From contig NZ_FNOW01000007.1 in assembly GCF_900107145.1 (NCBI RefSeq), forward strand, positions 1 through 64,000: a stretch of DNA of 64,000 bases. Reading direction: 5' to 3'. The notes beneath the pieces were generated by a model. The model searched no databases. It was not told where the DNA came from and saw only the letters and a list, made by a program, of their open reading frames with translations. Below, in pieces: positions 1 through 5,186 of the stretch (positions are counted from its first letter, which is position 1; every line of letters begins with the position of its first letter). This DNA comes from Allochromatium warmingii. Its GTDB lineage: Bacteria; Pseudomonadota; Gammaproteobacteria; Chromatiales; Chromatiaceae. The position numbers and the translations under genes are program-made.

Positions 1-92
1 CGTGCCAGTTCGCGCTCTGACTTCGTGGACTCGCGTAGCTCCTGACGAATCGCGGGTGTGGTGCGGGCGTTGCGATGTAGGTTCAGATTCAT
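1..92 (-). CDS. IS481-family transposase, N-terminus (cut by window edge)
   Basis: The first 30 codons of a gene that runs off the left edge, read on the minus strand from the ATG at 90-92. The peptide begins MNLNLHRNARTTPAIRQEL and continues into a charged helix (RESTKSERELA). From memory this is the typical start of IS481-type DDE transposases, which open with a helix-turn-helix that binds the element's ends. Only the beginning of that domain is visible, so the DDE catalytic part and the element ends cannot be judged. It marks the left side of an AT-rich acquired region. Family call fairly sure; intactness unknown. Confidence 0.7.
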   Translation of the reverse strand, partial: MNLNLHRNARTTPAIRQELRESTKSERELA

Positions 93-106
93 GATTAGAT
101 GTTCCC

Positions 107-262
107 TTAAGTCGGTGATAGTGTCGTCGGCAGTCGCCGCTTGGTCGTCTTCAGCTCATCACTGAGTGTGCGCAGTGCCTCGCGGGCTTGGAACAAAGGA
201 TAGCTCCTTTTCGGAATATAATCCCACGGGACGGAACAGCTAAGGCTTGATGAAAGCATCAT
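107..262 (-). CDS. Possible 51-residue ORF or gene remnant, unknown
   Basis: An open frame with ATG at 260-262 and stop at 107-109, giving 51 residues. The middle part (YPLFQAREALRTLSDELKT) looks like an amphipathic helix of a real protein. It ends 15 bp before the transposase start, so it may be the tail of a gene broken by the insertion. I do not recognise it and see no convincing ribosome site. Low confidence. Confidence 0.25.
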   Translation of the reverse strand: MMLSSSLSCSVPWDYIPKRSYPLFQAREALRTLSDELKTTKRRLPTTLSPT

Positions 263-311
263 TATAATAGATAATGGAACGCAACATATATAATATTGAG
301 AAACAAAAACA

Positions 312-584
312 ATGAAACTGGATTCATTTTTGGAACTTTTGTCTCAAGGGATAATCTCCAATATAACTGCTCAAGAAACCAAACCATCCAAAGGCAAGTC
401 TTTAGAAGCAGGGAAGCCTGTTTGGATAGTCCAGATTACCCTATCCAATGGAAACATATCTTCACTCACGTCCTCACGTGGGTCAGACAGAGAGTGGGCA
501 TCACTGGATACCCTGAATGACTGGCTGAGAGGTCATGGTATTTCAACTTATCATATTGCTCACATGGAGGTGGCAAAAGCATGA
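312..584 (+). CDS. Small protein translationally coupled to the C5 methyltransferase
   Basis: A 90-residue acidic-to-neutral protein starting MKLDSFLELLSQG. It has a beta-rich middle (VWIVQITLSNGNISSLTSSRG) and a final helix (WASLDTLNDWLRGHGI). The stop codon overlaps the methyltransferase start (ATGA at 581-584), so the two are almost certainly co-translated. I do not recognise a named family. Small proteins of this look occur near methylase genes and on plasmids or ICEs, but I cannot assign a role. A start at 296 in another frame is a shadow. TATAAT-like hexamers lie upstream at 263-268 and 289-294, but no clear -35 is visible. Gene reality is likely; function is unknown. Confidence 0.65.
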   Translation: MKLDSFLELLSQGIISNITAQETKPSKGKSLEAGKPVWIVQITLSNGNISSLTSSRGSDREWASLDTLNDWLRGHGISTYHIAHMEVAKA

Positions 585-1831
585 AGTATATTTCGTTATT
601 TAGTGGGGCTATGGGACTTGATTTAGGTCTTGAAATGGCTGGTTTCGAAACTGGCGTGTGCGTTGAGAATGATAAAGAGGCTGTGCGCACTATCAAACAC
701 AACCGCCCAAACCTTCCTGTATTTGATTGTTCAATCGAGGATGTAACGGGCAGTCAACTGAAAAAAGCTGCAAAATTTGGGAGTTCTCTAGTTCCATTGG
801 TAGCTGGTGGACCACCTTGCCAAGCTTTTAGCGTATTTGGAAATCGATTAGGCATTGAAGATGCCAGAGGGCAGTTAGTTTTTGAATTCTTGAGAGTAGT
901 CGAAGAAGCTAAACCCGCAACATTCTTTATGGAAAACGTCCGAGGGCTACTCTCGATGTCTATTGCTCCAAATAAAAAGGAGCTGCTAGAAGACCCTAAA
1001 ATTCCAAGAGAATTTTTTGAAAAAGGCTCTTTGCTTCAAAAAATCTTTGACGAATTTAACAAGCTCGGTTATCACGTAGACTGTTTCGTTGTTAATTCAG
1101 TTAATTACGGAGCACCTCAAATTAGAGAACGAGTTCTTTTGATAGGAAATAGATTTGGTTATTCTGCAGACTTCCCAGAACCAAGATTCAGCAATCGACC
1201 AGAGGATAAATTACCTCCATTCAAAACGCTTGGCCAAGCTATTTCCCCAGAACATGGCTTTGTAGATAACTGCCCTGAGGTTATGAATTTTAGCCCTCGA
1301 AAGCTTAAATACTTATCTATGGTACCCGAAGGTGGAAACTGGCGAAGCCTTCCAGTTGATATTCAAAAGGAATCAATGGGTAAAAGCTGGTACTTGAAAG
1401 GTGGTCGAAGCGCATATTGGAGAAAGCTTTCATATGCGTTCCCAAGCCCTACGGTTGTTACTATGCCAAATCATGCTGGTACCAGCATGTGTCACCCAAA
1501 GGAATTAAGAGCCATTAGTATTGGTGAAGCAGCAGCTATTCAAGAGTTTCCCCGTGAATGGGAATTTCAGGGCACAACAACAGCTAAATTTAGACAAGTC
1601 GGCAATGCTGTTCCAACTAGGCTTGGTAAAATAGCTGGTGAAGTTATCTTAAAACTTTTGGATAAAATAAACAGCGAAGGCAAAGCTAAAGATCCAAAAT
1701 GCGGTCACACAATTACGCACTTAAGGCCGCATGTTAGAACGAGAACATTCTGGAAAGACGGCGAATCTTTTGCTGGCGACAAATGCTATTACGATAGTGA
1801 AGCCGTAGAAAAACAGCTTGAGCTAATCTAA
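581..1831 (+). CDS. DNA (cytosine-5-)-methyltransferase of a type II R-M system
   Basis: A 416-residue C5 DNA methylase that transfers a methyl group from S-adenosylmethionine to cytosine in a specific site. It protects host DNA from the endonuclease encoded convergently at 1873-2691. Motif I is SLFSGAMGLDLGLEMAGF (residues 5-22). Motif IV is GGPPCQAFS with the catalytic Cys at residue 80. Motif VI is ENV at 118-120, motif VIII is QIRERVLLIG, and motif X is GNAVP near residue 345. The stretch between motifs VIII and IX is long enough for a target-recognition domain. Codon use is AT-rich, unlike the downstream chromosome, which suggests transfer. The recognition sequence cannot be read from the sequence. 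Confidence 0.93.
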   Translation: MKYISLFSGAMGLDLGLEMAGFETGVCVENDKEAVRTIKHNRPNLPVFDCSIEDVTGSQLKKAAKFGSSLVPLVAGGPPCQAFSVFGNRLGIEDARGQLVFEFLRVVEEAKPATFFMENVRGLLSMSIAPNKKELLEDPKIPREFFEKGSLLQKIFDEFNKLGYHVDCFVVNSVNYGAPQIRERVLLIGNRFGYSADFPEPRFSNRPEDKLPPFKTLGQAISPEHGFVDNCPEVMNFSPRKLKYLSMVPEGGNWRSLPVDIQKESMGKSWYLKGGRSAYWRKLSYAFPSPTVVTMPNHAGTSMCHPKELRAISIGEAAAIQEFPREWEFQGTTTAKFRQVGNAVPTRLGKIAGEVILKLLDKINSEGKAKDPKCGHTITHLRPHVRTRTFWKDGESFAGDKCYYDSEAVEKQLELI

Positions 1832-1838
1832 CTTGAAA

Positions 1839-1864
1839 AATAGGCGGAGCTTGCTCCGCCTATT
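1839..1864. terminator. Bidirectional terminator between methylase and endonuclease
   Basis: A perfect 12-bp inverted repeat (AATAGGCGGAGC, loop TT, GCTCCGCCTATT) lies in the 41-bp gap between two convergent genes. An A-run precedes it and an AT-rich stretch follows, so it can work as an intrinsic terminator from both sides. Confidence 0.85.
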
Positions 1865-1872
1865 AATTAATC

Positions 1873-2691
1873 CTAACCATTTATTTTTTTTAATAGTTTG
1901 TTCCAATCGAGCTTTCCGTCAACCCGGACATCATTTTCGTACTTCTCAACTACACTAGCTTTAAATAGATCAAGAAGCGCGGAAGCTGTTTCATGTATTT
2001 TTTCTTCGTCCAAGGCTTGTTTAATGCCCTCTAAGACCCACTCCTGTGTATCGTTGGCTCCTCCACTTAACCAAGTCCAAAATTCTCTCCCAGCATAAAC
2101 ATGTACGTGCTCTGTTAAATCGACAACGTCATGGTTTGCACCACGATTTACACCTCGAAGAATATCGTATTTATCTGTTAGCCCATCTTTAGTACCATAG
2201 AAAACGCCAACAGCTATATTGTCGGCAACGCCTGGGTGCCTATGTCTAATTTCATTAAAAGCGACGTTGAGCTGGACGGCCATTGTTAATTGAATAGTCC
2301 ACTTTCCAGCCTTTAACGAGAGCAGTTCTTTTTTACCATCCTCACGGGTAATGACATGGTCAATTTCATCAAAACAGGATTCGTTAAATGGTGGTGTTGA
2401 TCTTCTAAAATTGGCGTCTAATTTTTGAGCACCAAATACATTGGGGAGTATTTTTTCGTCTATCAGCTTGCCAAATCCAGTGTTATGCCCAGTCATTAAA
2501 TGGCTTGCAATTACTAAATCAGCAAGATCTTCAAAGCTCTTCAAATCATGGTAGTCAAAGAGAAATGGCATCATGAAAGGATTGATAGACATCGTCTCAC
2601 TTAATTGGTCTTCAAGCTTTTTTCGTCGCTGCCCAATCCACCATTTCCCCCATTCTTTAACCCCTGATACAACTTCTTGCCTACTCTTCAT
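1873..2691 (-). CDS. PmeII-like type II restriction endonuclease
   Basis: A 272-residue protein convergent with the C5 methylase, so most simply its partner endonuclease. The central block has a PD-(D/E)xK-like layout: FDEIDHVI (Asp 111), then KKELLSLKAGKWTIQL (Ser125-x-Lys127), followed by a helix MAVQLNVAF. The block VGVFYGTKDGLTDKYDILRG, then GANHDVVDLTEHVHVYAGREF, matches what I remember of proteins annotated as PmeII-family restriction endonucleases. The exact acidic catalytic residue is uncertain. Expression probably starts from the promoter at 2793-2821, which is overlapped by a palindromic operator, so the gene looks repressible. AT-rich, acquired. Confidence 0.8.
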   Translation of the reverse strand: MKSRQEVVSGVKEWGKWWIGQRRKKLEDQLSETMSINPFMMPFLFDYHDLKSFEDLADLVIASHLMTGHNTGFGKLIDEKILPNVFGAQKLDANFRRSTPPFNESCFDEIDHVITREDGKKELLSLKAGKWTIQLTMAVQLNVAFNEIRHRHPGVADNIAVGVFYGTKDGLTDKYDILRGVNRGANHDVVDLTEHVHVYAGREFWTWLSGGANDTQEWVLEGIKQALDEEKIHETASALLDLFKASVVEKYENDVRVDGKLDWNKLLKKING

Positions 2692-2736
2692 TAATATTCC
2701 TTTGCTCGATATGGATGGAGCCCTAACGACATTTCG

Positions 2737-2752
2737 ACCTCAAAAATGAGGT
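2737..2752. promoter_or_regulatory. Second operator-like palindrome in restriction-gene leader
   Basis: ACCTC-AAAAAT-GAGGT has the same ACCT-N8-AGGT spacing as the palindromes at 2771-2786 and 4840-4855. It lies in the predicted 5' leader between the promoter and the endonuclease ATG at 2691. Confidence 0.55.
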
Positions 2753-2766
2753 TAAATTCTGCTTGA

Positions 2767-2790
2767 TTACACCTCAAATATAAGGTGTAA
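2767..2790. promoter_or_regulatory. Operator-like palindrome over transcription start of restriction gene
   Basis: A perfect 8-bp inverted repeat TTACACCT-N8-AGGTGTAA. It starts right after the -10 box at 2793-2798 (minus strand) and covers the predicted +1, the classic place for a repressor site. No repressor gene is visible in the window. Confidence 0.65.
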
Positions 2791-2792
2791 AG

Positions 2793-2821
2793 CTTTTACC
2801 ACTCTAGCCGAACGCCGTCAA
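2793..2821 (-). promoter_or_regulatory. Sigma70-type promoter of restriction gene
   Basis: On the minus strand, TTGACG (2816-2821), a 17-bp spacer, then TAAAAG (2793-2798). The matching position in copy B has the better TTGACA-N17-TAAAAT, so the elements are conserved with their spacing. Confidence 0.65.
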
Positions 2822-3006
2822 ATTTTTCTTTTAGCTTCACTTTATCAACGATCTACGTTCAACCCTCTGGCGTGACTCCGGTTTTAGACGGCGTTTCGGT
2901 TTCCGAGCAAAAGCCTCGTTTACTGGTTTTCGGTCGAACGTGTTGCCGAGTATGTGGACGCATTTCATTCGACGAACGCCGCGATTAGCCGAGCCGGTTG
3001 AGCGAG

Positions 3007-3154
3007 AGCGAAACTGGCTTCGGCTGGAGCACCGTGTTAGATGGTTTAATGAATTAGATTCGGTCTTGAAAATCAAACCGAACCTGACCCGTTTAATGCG
3101 TTTAATGGTTTAATGTCACCCGTTTAATGTCGTTTAATGTTTAATGGTTTAATG
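3007..3154 (+). repeat. Dispersed element with UUCG-type hairpin and GTTTAATG repeats, copy 1
   Basis: The core at 3007-3031 (AGCGAAAC, two variable bases, GCTTCGGCTGGAGCA) recurs on the opposite strand at 14659-14683. It contains a stem closed by a TTCG loop. After it come GTTA-ATG, then GAACCTGACC, then a run of GTTTAATG octamers. Eight copies begin at 3044, 3091, 3100, 3108, 3122, 3132, 3139 and 3147. A frame on the minus strand here (2837-3076) is not a credible gene. Confidence 0.7.
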
Positions 3155-3201
3155 CTGGCACAGAGCTAGACGCGGTTTTTGGGTCGCCGTTTATTCACTT
3201 G

Positions 3202-3423
3202 TTAGCATCTTTCGTTGAATTCGGAAACAGTGAGGCCGGAAGCTTTTATTAGGCTTCTGAGAGTTCCTTTTGCTATCTCCTTATGATCTGGAACCGATAG
3301 CGTAGTAATGCTATTGTCCTTTATCAAAATGATATGGCTTCCGTTTTGACGGGCAACTTTCCACCCAAATCGTTCAAATATTTGAACGACCTCCCTTCCG
3401 CTCAATACTGGCAAAGGAGGCAT
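3202..3423 (-). CDS. hicA: HicA-type toxin (mRNA interferase)
   Basis: A 73-residue protein with the HicA/YcfA double-stranded-RNA-binding-like fold. It has LSGREVVQIFERFGWKVARQNGSHIIL with the catalytic His in GSH, then a C-terminal SVPDHKEIAKGTLRSLIKASGL helix-strand. HicA toxins cleave mRNA and tmRNA, halting translation until HicB binds and blocks them. The start overlaps the hicB stop (ATGA at 3421-3425), so antitoxin and toxin are translated together, with the antitoxin first. Length and motifs are normal, so it should be active. Confidence 0.9.
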   Translation of the reverse strand: MPPLPVLSGREVVQIFERFGWKVARQNGSHIILIKDNSITTLSVPDHKEIAKGTLRSLIKASGLTVSEFNERC

Positions 3424-3629
3424 CAGGCGGCAACCTCGATCTGCCTTGTTTCAATAGTTAAGGGAAACCCTTTTTCCGCTCGAACTTCTAAGCATAATTC
3501 AATAGCTTCTTTTATGTTAATTAATGCTTCATTCTTTGTTGCACCTTGACTAATGCAACCTGGGATTGAAGGACACTCCGTTATCCAAATTCCATCTTCG
3601 TCGCGATCAACTGTTACTGTAAAATTCAT
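3423..3629 (-). CDS. hicB: HicB-type antitoxin, short form
   Basis: A 68-residue partner of the toxin downstream. It shows the HicB partial RNase H-like fold: FTVTVDRDEDGIWITECPSIPGCISQG, then an amphipathic helix TKNEALINIKEAIELCLE and the strand TIETRQIEV. It stops right after this domain and lacks the C-terminal helix-turn-helix or ribbon-helix-helix that longer HicB proteins use for autoregulation. Operon control may therefore come from another factor. It sits between a 70-residue small gene and hicA. Confidence 0.88.
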   Translation of the reverse strand: MNFTVTVDRDEDGIWITECPSIPGCISQGATKNEALINIKEAIELCLEVRAEKGFPLTIETRQIEVAA

Positions 3630-3635
3630 AGCAGG

Positions 3636-3848
3636 TTACCTTTTGCTGTGCTTTTGGATAATTTGACAAATTTCAGCATCGAGTTTGGTTTGCTCAGTTG
3701 CCACTCTATTTTTCAATAGATTTTGCAACTTTTTTGCGTGTGCTATGGTTATAGCTTCCTCCGAATTTGAATGAATAAACTGAACGTTTGCCCAATTGGC
3801 TGGATTCTCTTCTGGAAAATCTTCGAAATATTCTGACCATTCGCCCAT
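3636..3848 (-). CDS. Small protein with WSEYFEDFPEENPANW motif, first gene of hicBA operon
   Basis: 70 residues in two parts. The first is an acidic aromatic N-terminus (MGEWSEYFEDFPEENPANW). The second is a helical, Lys-rich tail ending LDAEICQIIQKHSKR. It has a strong ribosome site (AAAGGAG, about 8 nt before the ATG) and ends 6 bp before hicB, so it leads the operon. I have a memory of small hypothetical proteins sharing the opening motif, but none with a known function. It could be a third toxin-antitoxin component or just a cassette passenger. Confidence 0.6.
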   Translation of the reverse strand: MGEWSEYFEDFPEENPANWANVQFIHSNSEEAITIAHAKKLQNLLKNRVATEQTKLDAEICQIIQKHSKR

Positions 3849-3904
3849 TTCGTTCTCCTTTGTCCGCTAACATCACGCATCCCGCCGATCGCAAAAAGCA
3901 AAGC

Positions 3905-3947
3905 GAAACCCATCATTTCACATCTGCTGCGGTGAATGATGGGTTTC
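3905..3947. repeat. Long hairpin of a REP-like element
   Basis: A perfect 13-bp inverted repeat (GAAACCCATCATT / AATGATGGGTTTC) with a 17-nt loop, in the gap between the HNH gene and the small gene at 3636-3848. TAGGATGGGTAG-like sequence lies nearby on the minus strand. CTAAC words sit on each side (CCGCTAAC at about 3866, GGCTAAC at about 3949). It may end the HNH transcript. Confidence 0.6.
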
Positions 3948-4012
3948 ACGGCTAACAAACATTAGAGCAACCGTCAAGCTTATCGCGTGGCCGTTCTACC
4001 CATCCTATCTTG

Positions 4013-4792
4013 CTAACCTTTTACAAAATTTATCGTATTTCGGAAACCAATTAAAAATAATTTTCCTTCGTCTTCAAAAACTATGACATGATCTTTTTCA
4101 AAGACTGAATTATCTTTCCTTCTTGATTCTGTAATTTTAAGATACTTACTTTCGTTGATCGCAGATTTTATTTCAAAAAAATAAGTACAGTTGTTTGCTA
4201 GTATCTTTTCTTCAAACTGTACGTATCCTTTATTATTGAGGAGTGCAAGTCCTTCAGTTATGTTTTGAGCAAATTTTTCTAAGTCATCTTCTGTTACCTC
4301 AACTTGTCGCTCTCCTCTTTTTCCTGACTCTATGATGCGGAGACACTTTTTTTGCTCAGCAAAATACCTTACATGAAAATAGTATATATGGCTTCCAGTT
4401 TTAACTTCTTCTGAGTATAAATTTTCGCTTTCATTAACTACTATTTTCTCGTTTTTCTCTATCATTTTTTCATCACGAATGCCATGAAGTTTTGCATGAC
4501 ACTTATCGCATACTACTAACAAATTATCAAGATGGTCTTCTTTATATTTTTTGGGATACCTAACATGATGAACTGCTTTATAAGGTGAGCTACAAAATTC
4601 ACACTTATAATCAGAACGCTCTAATGCTTTTCTTCTTAAATCTTCCCATTTTTTTGAATTTAAATAATCTGAATAAAATTCAGAATTCTTTTTATTTTTT
4701 AAAGCAAATTGGTTTTTGTAAAACCATAATCCGACAAATCCTGAAATTAGAATTGTTACTTCTATAATAATAATTAAAAAACTGTGTTCCAT
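4013..4792 (-). CDS. Membrane-anchored HNH nuclease with two PUR-alpha-like repeats
   Basis: 259 residues in three parts. Residues 5-24 form one hydrophobic segment, an N-terminal membrane anchor. Residues about 43-105 are an HNH nuclease with zinc ligands C64-x2-C67 and C95-x2-C98, HH at 75-76, N90 and H99/H103. Residues about 125-181 and 190-256 are two copies of a module of the type EEVKTGSHIYYFHVRYF then LRIIESGKRG, and YFFEIKSAIN then YLKITESRRKD. This resembles the DUF3276/PUR-alpha nucleic-acid-binding repeat. A DNA- or RNA-cleaving defence protein at the membrane is inferred from the neighbourhood (R-M and toxin-antitoxin genes). The architecture is not one I know as named. Confidence 0.75.
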   Translation of the reverse strand: MEHSFLIIIIEVTILISGFVGLWFYKNQFALKNKKNSEFYSDYLNSKKWEDLRRKALERSDYKCEFCSSPYKAVHHVRYPKKYKEDHLDNLLVVCDKCHAKLHGIRDEKMIEKNEKIVVNESENLYSEEVKTGSHIYYFHVRYFAEQKKCLRIIESGKRGERQVEVTEDDLEKFAQNITEGLALLNNKGYVQFEEKILANNCTYFFEIKSAINESKYLKITESRRKDNSVFEKDHVIVFEDEGKLFLIGFRNTINFVKG

Positions 4793-4839
4793 TTATACTA
4801 ACCTCGATTTTTCATTTCACGATGTCTAACGACATATCT

Positions 4840-4855
4840 ACCTAAAATATAAGGT
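4840..4855. promoter_or_regulatory. Operator-like palindrome over transcription start of HNH gene
   Basis: ACCT-AAAATATA-AGGT, extended by one base each side (TACCT/AGGTA). Spacing matches the two palindromes in copy A. The bases flanking the ACCT/AGGT core differ between copies, but the symmetry is kept. Confidence 0.6.
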
Positions 4856-4861
4856 AATAAA

Positions 4862-4890
4862 ATTTTATCATTCTGGCTAGGCATTGTCAA
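4862..4890 (-). promoter_or_regulatory. Sigma70 promoter of HNH gene
   Basis: On the minus strand, TTGACA (4885-4890), a 17-bp spacer, then TAAAAT (4862-4867). This is near consensus. The predicted start falls inside the palindrome at 4840-4855. Confidence 0.7.
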
Positions 4891-4992
4891 ATTTTATTCT
4901 GGCTTCACTTTATCAATGATCTACGTTCAACCATCTGGCGTGACTCTGATTTGAGACGGCATTTCGGTTTCCGAGCAAAAGCCTCGTTTACT

Positions 4993-5133
4993 CGATCAGG
5001 TGAGTGACCAGCTGCGGGTCAAGCAGTGCGCCTTGCAGACTGAACAGCAGGGTAAGGGTTGCCACTTTTGGCAACCCAAGACTCAGCGCAAGCGGTCATC
5101 CAACCTACATCGCTTATCACTCTACCCACCAAC
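4993..5133. other. Non-coding stretch between island and ppsA
   Basis: No credible gene. It contains an 8-bp inverted repeat GGGTTGCC/GGCAACCC (5056-5063 and 5070-5077). On the minus strand a stop-bounded frame of about 35 codons ends LLDPQLVTHLIE-stop exactly at the edge of repeat copy B. This could be the tail of a gene truncated by the insertion, but it is too short to name. Confidence 0.35.
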
Positions 5134-5161
5134 AAAAAATCCCCCAAATGGGGGATTTTTT
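5134..5161. terminator. Intrinsic terminator of ppsA
   Basis: A perfect 12-bp inverted repeat (AAAAAATCCCCC, loop AAAT, GGGGGATTTTTT) 26 bp beyond the ppsA stop. The T-run exists on both strands, so it can also stop transcription entering from the island. Confidence 0.9.
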
Positions 5162-5186
5162 ATGTTACGGAATCAATCGTCTTAGC

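Larger units (their letters stand above)
2723..2924 (-). repeat. Promoter-operator module, copy A (upstream of restriction gene)
   Basis: This stretch aligns with 4827-4992, with scattered substitutions and an insertion in this copy. Both copies end about 32-35 bp before a minus-strand nuclease start. Each contains, in minus-strand order, about 100 bp of conserved upstream sequence with a conserved short reading frame ending ERRSLIK-stop, a sigma70-like promoter, and a palindrome at the expected transcription start. The rest of the 2692-3201 gap holds no credible gene. Confidence 0.8.
4827..4992 (-). repeat. Promoter-operator module, copy B (upstream of HNH gene)
   Basis: A diverged copy of 2723-2924. 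It includes the stretch ending CCGAGCAAAAGCCTCGTTTACT and the short conserved frame ending VERRSLIK-stop. It begins 35 bp upstream of the HNH gene start. Similarity to copy A stops at about 4992, which may be the edge of the acquired region. Confidence 0.8.

Noticed and set aside
2837-3076. 79-residue frame on the minus strand
   Set aside because: It crosses the dispersed repeat and the duplicated module, has no ribosome site and starts in repeat sequence. Only its last 27 codons are conserved between module copies.
3044-3154. CRISPR-like array from the repeated GTTTAATG
   Set aside because: Units are 8 bp and mostly adjacent, with no spacers of constant length and no cas genes.
2692-5000. 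Integron cassette array (toxin-antitoxin, R-M and HNH genes with repeats between them; CTAAC and GTTAGAC words)
   Set aside because: The repeats lie before gene starts, not after gene ends. No paired RYYYAAC/GTTRRRY sites with a stem between them could be built, and there is no integrase. The promoter-operator explanation fits better.
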